A program made the position numbers and the translations under genes. Source: Akkermansia muciniphila (GTDB taxonomy: Bacteria; Verrucomicrobiota; Verrucomicrobiia; Verrucomicrobiales; V1-33). From it: 42,950 bases of DNA. The stretch covers positions 1-42,950 of the forward strand of contig CALQSQ010000048.1 of the NCBI GenBank assembly GCA_943333275.1, in the 5' to 3' direction. The number at the start of each line of letters is the position of its first letter. The stretch's first letter is position 1. The notes under the pieces were generated by a model, which was not told the DNA's origin, did no database searches, and saw only the letters and a program-made list of their open reading frames with translations. Below, piece after piece: positions 1-8,883 of this stretch.

Positions 1-180
1 CCAGACGGCGCCAAGGGTCTGAGGGAGCGATGTAAGGCTCAGATTGCCACACCGCCCAAGAAGGACGCCATTGTTCACCTCCAGTGGAAGAAGCAGACTT
101 CCAAGGATGGTTGGCAGTCCAACGTCCCCGCTGACTCAAAAGCTCCAGCAAAGGCGCAAGGCCCAGTAACGAAGCCATGA
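1..180 (+). CDS. C-terminal end of an unidentified protein (partial at window edge)
   Basis: Frame 1 is open from the first base to a TGA at 178-180, giving the last 59 residues of a protein whose start lies outside the window. The tail is rich in Lys, Ala and Pro and ends in a low-complexity stretch around KAPAKAQGPVTKP, typical of a disordered C-terminus. No domain is recognisable. With only 59 codons the open frame could be chance, so the call rests on frame openness and composition alone. Confidence 0.4.
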   Translation, partial: PDGAKGLRERCKAQIATPPKKDAIVHLQWKKQTSKDGWQSNVPADSKAPAKAQGPVTKP

Positions 181-274
181 TACCGGACGCCACTCCACGA
201 TGACTAAGCCCACACAGCAGACCTTGATGCGAGCGATACACAGCGGTCGGCGCTTCACCATCGCGTTTGGTGGA

Positions 275-307
275 GTAAGTTGCCAGTAAGTTGCCGGTCC
301 CTTTACG
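275..307 (+). repeat. Tandem 11-bp repeat running into a 22-bp direct repeat (copy 1)
   Basis: Two consecutive copies of GTAAGTTGCC plus one base lie at 275-285 and 286-296. The second copy begins a 22-bp unit (286-307, ending GTCCCTTTACG) that recurs at 1682-1703 with two mismatches, on the far side of the GloVer-repeat gene. Function unknown. Confidence 0.65.
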
Positions 308-385
308 CCGGATCCCACGCGCATGACCCAAGGTCTCAACATTTGTGTTGCCGATCACGCGCCTGCCGGACTAAATCTCCACCCC

Positions 386-1657
386 ATGAAACCCGCCCTC
401 CTCAAGACCCTCGCCATCGTGCTCATCGGCGCGCTAGGGTTCCTCCTCGGGTGGCACCTCCTCCACGGAGGCTGGGAGAATCTCAAGGAGGACTGGACGG
501 GGAACTACCGGCCCAGACCCCATCCGGCGCAAGCCCCGCTGGCACTGGGGCCGGATGGTTACTATTGGGGCGTCACCGATGACAGCGACGAAATGCCAGG
601 CTACCTCTATAAGATGAAGGCGGATGGCTCGGGCTGGAAACGCGTCCACACCGTCCGCCCTGATGCGTTCCCTCCAACTGGAATCAATCTGGGAGGCGGC
701 TTGGTTTCGGATGGCGTGGACTCGCTGCTGGGGATCACCTACGGGAAGGGGGAGGAGGGAGACTACGGCACGCTCTACAAGATCAACGCCACCACGGGGG
801 TGCGCACGACCTTGGTACAGTTCACGGGTAAAACCGGTCCCTACTTGGGGAGCCGTCCCTGTGCCTCGCTCGCCCCTGCTGGGAGCGGGGTCTACTGGGG
901 GAGCACTGCGTATGGAGGAACGCATGGCACGGGCACGCTCTTCAAGTTTCACCCTGCCACAGACACGCTCACCACCGTCGCGGAATTCCCCGCCTTACCT
1001 GATTCTGGCGTCCGCTCGCTTGCCCCCGACGACGCGTTGGTCAGCGATGGCCACGGCTACTGGTGGGGGACAACTTCCAGCGGTGGGGCGGGGCATTTCG
1101 GAAGTGTCTTCAAGATCGATGCCACCACCGGGGAACTGACAACCGTGGTGGAGTTCACCAGAGGCACGGGAGGCAGAGGTCCTACGCGGGGTCTGGTAAG
1201 TGACGGGGCGGGCTTCCTGTGGGGAATGTGTGCACAAGGCGGACAGGGACACGGGATACTCTTCAAGGTGAACGCCGCCACGGGCGCGCTCACCACAGTG
1301 GTTGAGTTCACCGGTCAGGGAGGAGGGAATTCCGGTGCCGTTCCACTCACGGCGCTGGTCAGCGATGGACACGGGTTCCTATGGGGATGCACGCGGTTGG
1401 GGGGAAGTGATGACGCGGGCACTCTCTTTAAAGTGGACATCCTCAGCGGGGCGCTCACCACGCTGATAGAATTCGACAGGAGCGGCACCACTAGAAAGGG
1501 ATACCGCCCCCGAGGCACGTTGGTCAGCGATGGCCACGGCGCTTTCCTCGGCACCACCCAGCTTGGCGGGAAGAAGAACGCGGGGACGATCTTCAAGATC
1601 GACATCGCGACGGGGGTGCTGACGACGTTGGTGGAGTTTGGGAAAGTGGGGCCGTAG
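386..1657 (+). CDS. GloVer-type tandem-repeat protein, probable secreted or membrane-anchored beta-propeller
   Basis: This 423-residue protein contains seven repeats of the Gloeobacter/Verrucomicrobium type. Each has a WG-S/T turn, a GG segment, then a strand like GTLFKVDxxTG followed by LTTVVEF. Seven units fit a seven-blade propeller; no catalytic residues are apparent. The ATG at 386 is preferred over 323 because it opens directly on a hydrophobic N-terminal segment (KTLAIVLIGALGFLLGW), a signal peptide or membrane anchor. No C-terminal sorting domain is visible. The gene stands alone, with short direct repeats on both sides. The family has no established function; binding or structural roles are guesses. 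Confidence 0.85.
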   Translation: MKPALLKTLAIVLIGALGFLLGWHLLHGGWENLKEDWTGNYRPRPHPAQAPLALGPDGYYWGVTDDSDEMPGYLYKMKADGSGWKRVHTVRPDAFPPTGINLGGGLVSDGVDSLLGITYGKGEEGDYGTLYKINATTGVRTTLVQFTGKTGPYLGSRPCASLAPAGSGVYWGSTAYGGTHGTGTLFKFHPATDTLTTVAEFPALPDSGVRSLAPDDALVSDGHGYWWGTTSSGGAGHFGSVFKIDATTGELTTVVEFTRGTGGRGPTRGLVSDGAGFLWGMCAQGGQGHGILFKVNAATGALTTVVEFTGQGGGNSGAVPLTALVSDGHGFLWGCTRLGGSDDAGTLFKVDILSGALTTLIEFDRSGTTRKGYRPRGTLVSDGHGAFLGTTQLGGKKNAGTIFKIDIATGVLTTLVEFGKVGP

Positions 1658-1681
1658 GGGGTGGGGCGAGGCTGCGCCTGC

Positions 1682-1703
1682 GTAAGTTTCCCGTCCCTTT
1701 ACG
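1682..1703 (+). repeat. 22-bp direct repeat (copy 2)
   Basis: This unit begins GTAAGTT and ends GTCCCTTTACG. It matches 286-307 at 20 of 22 positions and lies 24 bp after the GloVer stop codon, so the two copies bracket that gene. Confidence 0.65.
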
Positions 1704-1754
1704 AGCCGCAATTTCTCAGAGAAGATTCACCTCATGATGCTTCCTGATTCGGAC

Positions 1755-1828
1755 TGCGGGTGCAGGGCTGGGATCTGGCGCCGCTTTGGGGCTGAGCGCG
1801 CCAGGATCGAGGTGAGGGGGCACCCGCA
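1755..1828. repeat. 74-nt imperfect inverted repeat, possible terminator or structured element
   Basis: The outer arms TGCGGGTGC (1755-1763) and GCACCCGCA (1820-1828) are exact inverted repeats. Inside, GATCTGGCGC can pair with GCGCCAGGATC with one bulged base. The outer 3' arm is followed by TTTTT, so on the plus strand it could act as an elongated intrinsic terminator for the GloVer gene. The large size with bulges is unusual for that role. Confidence 0.5.
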
Positions 1829-1865
1829 TTTTTCACTTTGCCGGGGGCGTTGATTTCTCCTAGGG

Positions 1866-4800
1866 ATGGACATGGCAACTATTCGTGGCATTTACGGCTT
1901 GGCGTGGCTTCTGTTTCTTCCCTCGGGCATGAGGGCGGAGGGGCTGAAGTTTAATCGGGATGTGCGTCCGATTCTTTCGGAGAATTGTTTTTTCTGCCAC
2001 GGGCAGGATCCCAAACATCGCAAGGCGGATCTCCGGCTGGACCTTGCAGAGGAGGCAACTGCGGACCACGATGGGGTGCGGGCGATCGTCCCTGGAAAAC
2101 CAGAGGAGAGCGCGCTGATCAAGCGCATTGAAAATACGGATCCGGACGAAATGATGCCGCCGCCGGAATCGCACAAGACGCTGAAACCGGAGCAAATCCT
2201 ATTGCTCAGGCAATGGATCGCGGAGGGAGCGTCCTACGAAAAGCATTGGTCCTTTCAGCCTGCGGTGCGCGTGGCTGTGCCGTCGGTGAAACAAACCGAT
2301 TGGGTCAAGCAGCCGATGGATGCGCTGGTGCTGGCGAAATTGGAGTCGGCCAGTCTGGCTCCCAGCCCTGCCGCCACGCCGGAGCGCTGGCTGCGGCGCG
2401 TTTCCCTGGACCTTACGGGCATCGCCCCCACGGCGCAGGAACTGGATGTGTTTGCCGCCGCAGTGCCCACCCAGGGCGAGGCTGCGTTTGCGGCGGCAGT
2501 GGACCGACTGCTGGCGCACCCGCGCTTTGGCGAACGCATGGCGCAGGACTGGATGGATGCGGCACGTTATGCGGACTCGCATGGATTCAACAACGACACC
2601 AACCGTGAAATGTGGCGCTGGCGCGACTGGGTGATCGAGGCCTTCAACGAGAACAAACCGTATGATCGCTTTCTCACCGAACAACTGGCGGGCGATCTCC
2701 TGCCCTCCCCCACCCTGGAGCAACGGATCGCCACGGGATTCTGTCGCAACCACGTCATCAATTCCGAAGGTGGGATCATCGGCGAGGAATACCGGGTGGA
2801 ATACGTGGTGGACCGCGTGCGCACGCTGGGCATGAGCACGCTGGGGCTGACGCTGGAATGCGCGCGGTGCCACGATCACAAATTCGATCCCATCACGCAG
2901 AAGGATTACTACGCGCTCTTCGCATTTTTCAATCAACTGGAGGAATCGGGTGAAGACGGCCGCACTGCCAATGCCTCGCCACTCCTTGCCTCCCCCACCA
3001 AAGCGCAGGCGGCGACCCTGGCGGAGATGGATGAAAAGATCGCCGCGCTGGCGGCAAAAACGCCGCGCGATCTGAATGCGATCCTGACGCCTCCCACCGC
3101 CGCCTGGAGCCTCGGAGCGAAGGCGGGAGCGGAGGGTGCCTTTGCGCTGGTGAATGAAGCGAAGCCTGACGAGGCACCCCTGGCAGAGGGATTGAAAAAC
3201 CTCAAGCAGGATCCGACGCGCGGCGCCGTGCTACAGTTCACCGGAGAATCCGGGCAGAAGATCAAGCGCCCGGTGGATTTCGACAAGGCGTGGTCATTCT
3301 CAGGCTGGGTCAACTGGCAGGGTGGCGAAGGGACGATTTTCTCCAATCAAAATTTCTCCTTCCCGATGTCCTCCGACAGCTATGGCCGCGGCGTGACTCT
3401 GCGCCTCACCGCCCAGGGTCAGGTGGAAATGCGCATGGCCGTGCATTGGCCGGCCTACAACGTTCAAACAATCTCGCGGGAACGGCTTGCTCCCAACATT
3501 TGGCAGCACGTGACCATTGTGAGCGATGGAACCCGGCGAGGGCGCGGCCTGCGGGTTTTCCTGAATGGTCAGGAGGCAACGCAGATCAAGGTTCACGATG
3601 GACTGGAGGCGGGCGGGCTGAATCAGGATGATTTCGCACTCGGCGAGGATCGCTTACCTGTGCCGGCGCGATTAAGGGGATCGCTCGCCGCTCTGCAATT
3701 TTTCGATCGTGCGCTCGAACTGAAGGAGTTCGTGCCGTGGTCGGAGGAGGAACTGGCGAAGCTGCAAACGGATCGCCAGAAATTGTGGCGGGAACTTCCC
3801 ACCACCATGATCATGGAGGAACTATCCACTCCCCGCACGACCTCCGTGCTCAAGCGCGGCCAATACGATGCACCAGGCGAAAAAGTACAACCCGGAGTGC
3901 CAGAAGGCCTGCTGGGTGCCTGGCCTGAAGGTGCTCCGCGCAATCGCCTGGGGCTTGCAGCCTGGCTCACGAAACCGGAGCATCCGCTCACAGCCCGCGT
4001 GGCCGTGAATCGTTTCTGGCAGCAGTTGTTCGGTGTGGGTCTGGTGAAGACGGCGGAGGATTTTGGTTTCCAGGGCGAATATCCCCCGCAGCTGGAATTG
4101 CTGGACTGGCTGGCGCGGGATTTTGTCGAAGGCGGATGGAATGTGAAACAGCTTCTGCGCAGCATCGTACTCTCCGCCACCTACCGGCAGGACTCCGCCA
4201 TTTCCCCGGGCTTGCTGGAGCGCGATCCGGAAAATCGCCTGCTCGCACGCGGGGCCCGCTTCCGTCTGCCTGCCGAGCAGATTCGAGACCATGCGTTATT
4301 TGCCAGCGGACTGCTCAAGGAACGGGTGGGAGGTCCAAGCGTCTTTCCGCCGCAGCCTCCGGATTTATACAAGGGCATCGTCGTGGCGGCGGCTTACGCC
4401 GGGACATCGTGGGTGGAGAGCACGGGCGATGATCGTTACCGTCGCAGCTTTTACACGCATTTGAAACGCACGGTGCCTTATCCCGTGCTCAATGTTCTCG
4501 ATGCACCGGATCGCGAATTCTGCGCCGTCCGCCGCTCCCGCACCAACACGCCCCTGCAGGCGCTCACCCTGATGAACGAAACCGGCATGGTCGAGGCGGC
4601 GCAACATTTCGGCAAACGCCTCATGACCGAGGGCGGGACCACCCCCGCCGAACGACTCACCCACGGCTTCCGACTGGCCACCAGCCGCGCACCGCGCCCG
4701 GCTGAACTCGCCTCACTGCAACATACCTTCGGCAAGTTCCTGGAGGATTTCACAAACGACCCCGCCGCCGCGCAGGCTTATGCCGCAACGGAAAAACCCG

Positions 4801-4874
4801 AACCGGACCTCGCGTCCTACATTGCTATCGCCAGTCTGCTGCTCAACCTCGACGAATCCCTGACCAAAAACTGA
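1866..4874 (+). CDS. Planctomycete-type cytochrome protein: PSCyt1 - DUF1549 - LamG-like - DUF1553
   Basis: This 1002-residue exported protein starts with a signal peptide (about 1-24). A haem c site CFFCH (Cys41 to His45) sits within a PSCyt1 domain (about 30-95). DUF1549/PSCyt2 follows (about 140-355), including the LECARCHDHKFDPI segment. A concanavalin-like LamG insert lies at about 430-620, and DUF1553/PSD1 from about 690 to 960 (PLTARVAVNRFWQQLFG; RRSRTNTPLQALTLMNE). The family is abundant in Planctomycetes and Verrucomicrobia and is assumed to take part in periplasmic redox breakdown of complex substrates; no reaction is established. The next gene encodes the DUF1501 partner that usually accompanies it. 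An ATG at 1872 is an alternative start. Confidence 0.93.
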   Translation: MDMATIRGIYGLAWLLFLPSGMRAEGLKFNRDVRPILSENCFFCHGQDPKHRKADLRLDLAEEATADHDGVRAIVPGKPEESALIKRIENTDPDEMMPPPESHKTLKPEQILLLRQWIAEGASYEKHWSFQPAVRVAVPSVKQTDWVKQPMDALVLAKLESASLAPSPAATPERWLRRVSLDLTGIAPTAQELDVFAAAVPTQGEAAFAAAVDRLLAHPRFGERMAQDWMDAARYADSHGFNNDTNREMWRWRDWVIEAFNENKPYDRFLTEQLAGDLLPSPTLEQRIATGFCRNHVINSEGGIIGEEYRVEYVVDRVRTLGMSTLGLTLECARCHDHKFDPITQKDYYALFAFFNQLEESGEDGRTANASPLLASPTKAQAATLAEMDEKIAALAAKTPRDLNAILTPPTAAWSLGAKAGAEGAFALVNEAKPDEAPLAEGLKNLKQDPTRGAVLQFTGESGQKIKRPVDFDKAWSFSGWVNWQGGEGTIFSNQNFSFPMSSDSYGRGVTLRLTAQGQVEMRMAVHWPAYNVQTISRERLAPNIWQHVTIVSDGTRRGRGLRVFLNGQEATQIKVHDGLEAGGLNQDDFALGEDRLPVPARLRGSLAALQFFDRALELKEFVPWSEEELAKLQTDRQKLWRELPTTMIMEELSTPRTTSVLKRGQYDAPGEKVQPGVPEGLLGAWPEGAPRNRLGLAAWLTKPEHPLTARVAVNRFWQQLFGVGLVKTAEDFGFQGEYPPQLELLDWLARDFVEGGWNVKQLLRSIVLSATYRQDSAISPGLLERDPENRLLARGARFRLPAEQIRDHALFASGLLKERVGGPSVFPPQPPDLYKGIVVAAAYAGTSWVESTGDDRYRRSFYTHLKRTVPYPVLNVLDAPDREFCAVRRSRTNTPLQALTLMNETGMVEAAQHFGKRLMTEGGTTPAERLTHGFRLATSRAPRPAELASLQHTFGKFLEDFTNDPAAAQAYAATEKPEPDLASYIAIASLLLNLDESLTKN

Positions 4875-4887
4875 CCACCCGCGCGGA

Positions 4888-4958
4888 GAGGGCGAGGTCA
4901 CGAGACCCACCGCTCACATGCTCCCGCCAACCAACGCTGGTCTCGTCACCTCGACCTC
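4888..4958. repeat. REP-like inverted repeat between the DUF1553 and DUF1501 genes
   Basis: Two 20-bp arms at 4888-4907 and 4939-4958 are inverted repeats with 18 of 20 positions complementary; the core is GGTCACGAGACC against GGTCTCGTCACC. They are separated by 31 bp. A single related arm occurs at 21396-21415, so this looks like a dispersed intergenic element rather than a gene-specific hairpin. Confidence 0.6.
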
Positions 4959-4973
4959 CACCCTATCATCCAC

Positions 4974-6392
4974 ATGAACTGTAACGACTATTTTCACCCA
5001 CACACCCGACGCCATTTCCTCGCGCGCACTGGCTACGGGTTGGGCACCGCAGCACTTGGTTCTCTGCTATCGACTTCACACGCAGGCGAACTGCATTTCC
5101 CGGCCAAAGCCAAGCGCGTGATTTTTCTCTTTCAATCCGGCGGCCCCTCGCACTTGGATTTGTTCGACCATAAACCAGACCTCGGAGCGCAGTTTGACAA
5201 GGACCTCCCCGACTCCGTGCGTCAGGGCCAGCGCATCACCGGCATGGTCTCCGGCCAGACGCGACTGCCGGTGCAGCCCACCCGCTACGCCTTTTCCCAG
5301 GCAGGAGAAAGCGGCAACTGGTTCAGCGAACTGCTGCCCCACACGAAGGGCGTGGGCGATGAACTCTGCGTGGTGCGGTCGATGTTCACCGAGGCGATCA
5401 ATCACGATCCCGCCATCACCTTCATGCAATCCGGCAGCCAGCTTCCCGGACGTCCCAGCATGGGCGCATGGCTCGATTATGGACTGGGCAGCGTGAATGA
5501 AAACCTCCCCGCGTTCGTTGTCATGAACTCCCTGCCGAGCAACGGCAACGCGGATCAGGGCCTGCTTTCGCGCCTCTGGGGCTCCGGATTCCTGCCCAGC
5601 AAACATCAGGGTGTGCAACTCCGATCGACAGGCGATCCCGTACTTTACCTCAATGACCCCGCCGGCATGACGCGCGAACGACGCCGCACGATGCTTGATG
5701 GCTTGGGGGAAATGAATCGCGTGGCTCTCCAGCAGGAGGGCGATCCCGAAATCGAAACGCGCATCGCCCAATACGAAATGGCCTTTCGCATGCAGGCGTC
5801 CGTGCCGGACCTGCTCGATTTGAAAAATGAAACCGATGCCACCTATCAACTCTACGGCGACGAGGCGAAGAAACCCGGCACCTTCGCCCGCAACTGCCTC
5901 ATGGCCCGTCGCCTTGCGGAACGCGGCGTACGTTTTATCCAACTCTATCATCGCGGCTGGGACCACCATGGTGATCTCGTGGGCCGCATCAAGGGCCAGG
6001 CGTTCGATATCGATCAGGCCTCCGCAGGACTCATTACCGATTTGAAACAACGCGGCATGCTCGACGACACGCTGGTCATTTTCGGCGGCGAATTCGGCCG
6101 CACCGTCTATGCCCAGGGTGGCGCGAGCCACGACAACTACGGCCGCGATCACCACGGCAAGGCCTTCAGTCTCTGGATGGCGGGCGGTGGCATCAAACGC
6201 GGCCTGAGTTATGGCAAGACCGATGACTTTGGCTTCAACGTCATCGAAAACCCCGTCCACGTCCACGACCTCCACGCCACACTGCTGCAATGCCTGGGCA
6301 TCGATCACGAGCGCCTCACCTATCGTTTCCAAGGACGCTCTTTCCGGCTCACGGATGTTCATGGAAAGGTGATCAAGGAACTGCTGGCCTAG
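4974..6392 (+). CDS. DUF1501 family exported protein
   Basis: This 472-residue protein opens with a Tat-like leader (RRHFLARTGYGLGTAALG). The DUF1501 body has alkaline-phosphatase/sulfatase-superfamily features: the early FLFQSGGPSHLDLFD segment (about 50-65), GWDHHGDL in the middle and FGGEFGRT near residue 370, followed by DNYGRDHHGKAFS. These Asp/His clusters look like metal ligands. Members are nearly always next to a DUF1549/DUF1553 protein, as here (99 bp downstream, same strand), so the two probably act together in the periplasm. The substrate is unknown. Confidence 0.92.
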   Translation: MNCNDYFHPHTRRHFLARTGYGLGTAALGSLLSTSHAGELHFPAKAKRVIFLFQSGGPSHLDLFDHKPDLGAQFDKDLPDSVRQGQRITGMVSGQTRLPVQPTRYAFSQAGESGNWFSELLPHTKGVGDELCVVRSMFTEAINHDPAITFMQSGSQLPGRPSMGAWLDYGLGSVNENLPAFVVMNSLPSNGNADQGLLSRLWGSGFLPSKHQGVQLRSTGDPVLYLNDPAGMTRERRRTMLDGLGEMNRVALQQEGDPEIETRIAQYEMAFRMQASVPDLLDLKNETDATYQLYGDEAKKPGTFARNCLMARRLAERGVRFIQLYHRGWDHHGDLVGRIKGQAFDIDQASAGLITDLKQRGMLDDTLVIFGGEFGRTVYAQGGASHDNYGRDHHGKAFSLWMAGGGIKRGLSYGKTDDFGFNVIENPVHVHDLHATLLQCLGIDHERLTYRFQGRSFRLTDVHGKVIKELLA

Positions 6393-6449
6393 GGACTTCC
6401 AATACGAAGTTCTAAAGTTTCGCAAACTCTCGATCTCGTGCGGCTTCGA

Positions 6450-7349
6450 TCACGGTTTCGCCAATTGGACCTTGGCGCAGACGGGAAAATGATCCGAGGG
6501 ATAACGCCCGTCCCGCTGGGTATGGATGATTTCCGCTTCCAGTGCCGTTAGCGTGGGATCCATCCAGATATAGTCAATTTTGTCTCCATCCATCCGACCG
6601 GACCAGCCGTGGAAAGTGCCGATCTCCTTTTCTTTCGGATGAACGATCCGGAAGGAATCGCGCAGGGTAAGTCGTTGGCGCAGAGCCTGAATGGGACCGC
6701 TGGATTCGCCACAGTTGAAATCGCCTGTGATTAGAAATGGATCGCCGGGATGCTTCCGACGCTCGATGCGTTCGGCCATCAGCTCCACGCTCCTGGTGCG
6801 CGCCTCTTCGCTTTCGTGATCCCAATGGGTGTTGAAGACATAGAACGCCTGTCCGCTCGTCAGGTGCTTGAAATGCGACCAGGTGCAGACTCTCGGGCAG
6901 ACGTGATGCCACGTGCGCGATCCCGCCACCTCCGGTGTATTGGAAAGCCAGAAGGTGCCGCTCTCCGTGGATTGCAGCACCGATTTTTTATAGAGTATTG
7001 CCGAGTATTCGCCCGCTGTTTTCCCGTCATCCCGCCCGATGCCAATCTCCACATACTCAGGCAGCAAGGCGGCCAAATCATCCAACTGGGAGCGCATCGC
7101 CTCCTGCAGGCCGATGACGTCGGGCATGGATTTCCGCATCACATCCGCCACCAGCTGGGTGCGATGCTTCCAAAAGTTCGGCCCGTCGTCCTTGTTCGGA
7201 TAACGGATGTTGAAGGTCATGATTTCAAGCGTGACGGGAGCCTCGGGCTCGGCGGCATTTCCCACGACAGGTCCCACTATGACAACCGACAGCAGATGCA
7301 TCGCCGCAAAGCGTGTCCATTTTGATTTGAGCAAAAGCATGGTCATCAT
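6450..7349 (-). CDS. Secreted endonuclease/exonuclease/phosphatase family hydrolase
   Basis: This 299-residue protein has a hydrophobic leader (about 13-32, ending GNAA) followed by a complete EEP fold. The expected metal and catalytic residues are visible: Asn47 in MTFNIRY, Glu83 in GLQEA, His175 in NTHWDH, Asp210 and Asn212 in TGDFN, and the terminal SDH (285-287). The family includes Mg-dependent nucleases and phosphodiesterases acting on sugar phosphates or lipids. The export signal and carbohydrate-rich neighbourhood favour an extracytoplasmic phosphodiesterase, but the substrate cannot be read. The gene converges with the DUF1501 gene, 57 bp between stops. Confidence 0.9.
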   Translation of the reverse strand: MMTMLLLKSKWTRFAAMHLLSVVIVGPVVGNAAEPEAPVTLEIMTFNIRYPNKDDGPNFWKHRTQLVADVMRKSMPDVIGLQEAMRSQLDDLAALLPEYVEIGIGRDDGKTAGEYSAILYKKSVLQSTESGTFWLSNTPEVAGSRTWHHVCPRVCTWSHFKHLTSGQAFYVFNTHWDHESEEARTRSVELMAERIERRKHPGDPFLITGDFNCGESSGPIQALRQRLTLRDSFRIVHPKEKEIGTFHGWSGRMDGDKIDYIWMDPTLTALEAEIIHTQRDGRYPSDHFPVCAKVQLAKP

Positions 7350-7504
7350 GCCACACTTGAATCCATCACTCCACCATGGTCAACCAGAGCGTTCCGAAGG
7401 TGTCGCCCGCGTCTTCTCAACTTTTCTGTCAAAATAAGCGCGTGAGAGATTAGGCTTGAGTGCCTGCAATTCGGATTCCTGTTGGGGGCCAACCTACCAA
7501 ACCC

Positions 7505-8782
7505 ATGAAAAATACTTCAACCTTCACACGGCGTCAGTGGCTTGGAACCACAGCGGCAACCGCCGGCGGCCTGCTCCTGCCAGGCTCCATGAAATCCCCT
7601 GCCGCACTCACCGGTATCGGCGAGACGGAACACTTCTGGTATCGCCTGGGGCCGGAGGATCTCTACATCGATTCCCAGCGCGACAACAAGGCCATCGCCT
7701 TTGGCAAAGGGAAAGTGCACCTCTCCGAAGACAATGGCCGGACGTGGCCGCACAGCGTGGACGTGGCCGGGGCGGAACACCTGCTGTGGAGTTGTCTTTT
7801 GAAAAATGGCAACATCCTCTTCGCCACAAGAACGGAACTGTTTCTCAGCACCGACAACCTCAAATCCTTCCGCCCCGTCATTGTCAAGGCCCGCGATGGC
7901 AGCGACTACCTTCCGCACAAACCCGTCAATCCAGCGGAGCCCGGTTGGTATTTCCATACCGTGGATGGCGAGCACACCTTCGATGTGAATGGATCGGAAA
8001 TGCTCATCTGGGGCAATTACTGCAATGTCGTGGGCGGACCGACCCCCCTGAACATTTACTATTCCACCGACCAGGGGGAGACGGTGAAGATCGCGTACTC
8101 GTTCGGCCAGAATCCGGAATTTCAGCAGAAAGGAGCCGACCCCGCCGCACCGCTGCTGGGGGATCCCAAGAACCCGCTCATCGCCCGCCACCTTCACTGC
8201 GTGACCTACAATCCCGCCGAGAACGCCTTCTATGCCTGCACCGGCGACATCGACCGCGGCCATGGCAACGAATGCCACTGGCTGCGCGGCACCTACGATG
8301 CCAAGGCCGATGCGTGGGACTGGAAGGTCCTCATCAGTGTGAATTCCAATTCGCGCTACAAATGCGGCGGCCTCAACTTCATCGATGGCCGCCTCTACTG
8401 GATCTCCGATGCCAACGGCCCCAAGTTCACCCCCCTGCATGATCGCGGCATCTTCAGTTGCGCCCCCGCAGACATCACCAACAAGGAGGCACACACCCTC
8501 CTGTTCAATCCCGGCTTCGAATCTGGAAACATGATCGTGCAGGACGGTGTCATGCTCGCCACCCACTGCGCCCCCGCCTCCACCTACGCCTGCGGCGTCA
8601 TCTATTCGCCCGACATGGGCAAGACCTGGGCACAATACGACCTCAAGGAATTCGGTCCCCGCTCCGGCTGCCGCGTGCATCGGAAAAACAGCGACGGGTG
8701 GTTCCGCATGGACCTGCGCAAGGGCTGGATCGACCGCGCCGAGGTCCTCTTCATCAAACCAAAGCCGTCGGCGGGCCATTAG
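7505..8782 (+). CDS. Tat-exported sialidase-fold (Asp-box) protein
   Basis: This is a 425-residue protein if started at 7505, where the ATG opens directly on a Tat-type leader (FTRRQWLGTTAATAGG). At least three Asp-box motifs of the S-x-D-x-G-x-T type are present: LSEDNGRTW (about 73-81), YSTDQGETV and YSPDMGKTW. These are structural hallmarks of six-blade sialidase/neuraminidase propellers. I cannot identify the Arg triad or Tyr nucleophile of true sialidases, so the enzymatic role is open; many Verrucomicrobia proteins of this type act on glycans or are uncharacterised. It is divergent from the EEP hydrolase. Confidence 0.8.
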   Translation: MKNTSTFTRRQWLGTTAATAGGLLLPGSMKSPAALTGIGETEHFWYRLGPEDLYIDSQRDNKAIAFGKGKVHLSEDNGRTWPHSVDVAGAEHLLWSCLLKNGNILFATRTELFLSTDNLKSFRPVIVKARDGSDYLPHKPVNPAEPGWYFHTVDGEHTFDVNGSEMLIWGNYCNVVGGPTPLNIYYSTDQGETVKIAYSFGQNPEFQQKGADPAAPLLGDPKNPLIARHLHCVTYNPAENAFYACTGDIDRGHGNECHWLRGTYDAKADAWDWKVLISVNSNSRYKCGGLNFIDGRLYWISDANGPKFTPLHDRGIFSCAPADITNKEAHTLLFNPGFESGNMIVQDGVMLATHCAPASTYACGVIYSPDMGKTWAQYDLKEFGPRSGCRVHRKNSDGWFRMDLRKGWIDRAEVLFIKPKPSAGH

Positions 8783-8883
8783 GCCAGCGCGTCCACAGCG
8801 GACACATGGCCCATCAGACCTGACGAATTTTTTACAATTTCCTCACCACAATCTGATACACGCGGAGGCTTCCGCAGGTTAGA

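Noticed and set aside
275..1828. An integron gene cassette (attC sites) around the GloVer gene
   Set aside because: The direct repeats and inverted repeats lack the conserved GTTRRRY/RYYYAAC core boxes, and no integrase is in the window. The cassette-like look is kept only as an observation.
5076..6425. A 449-codon minus-strand open frame opposite the DUF1501 gene
   Set aside because: It is a shadow frame without a domain; DUF1501 on the plus strand is unambiguous.
7517..8779. A 420-codon minus-strand open frame opposite the Asp-box gene
   Set aside because: It is a shadow frame; the plus-strand protein has a Tat leader and three Asp-boxes.
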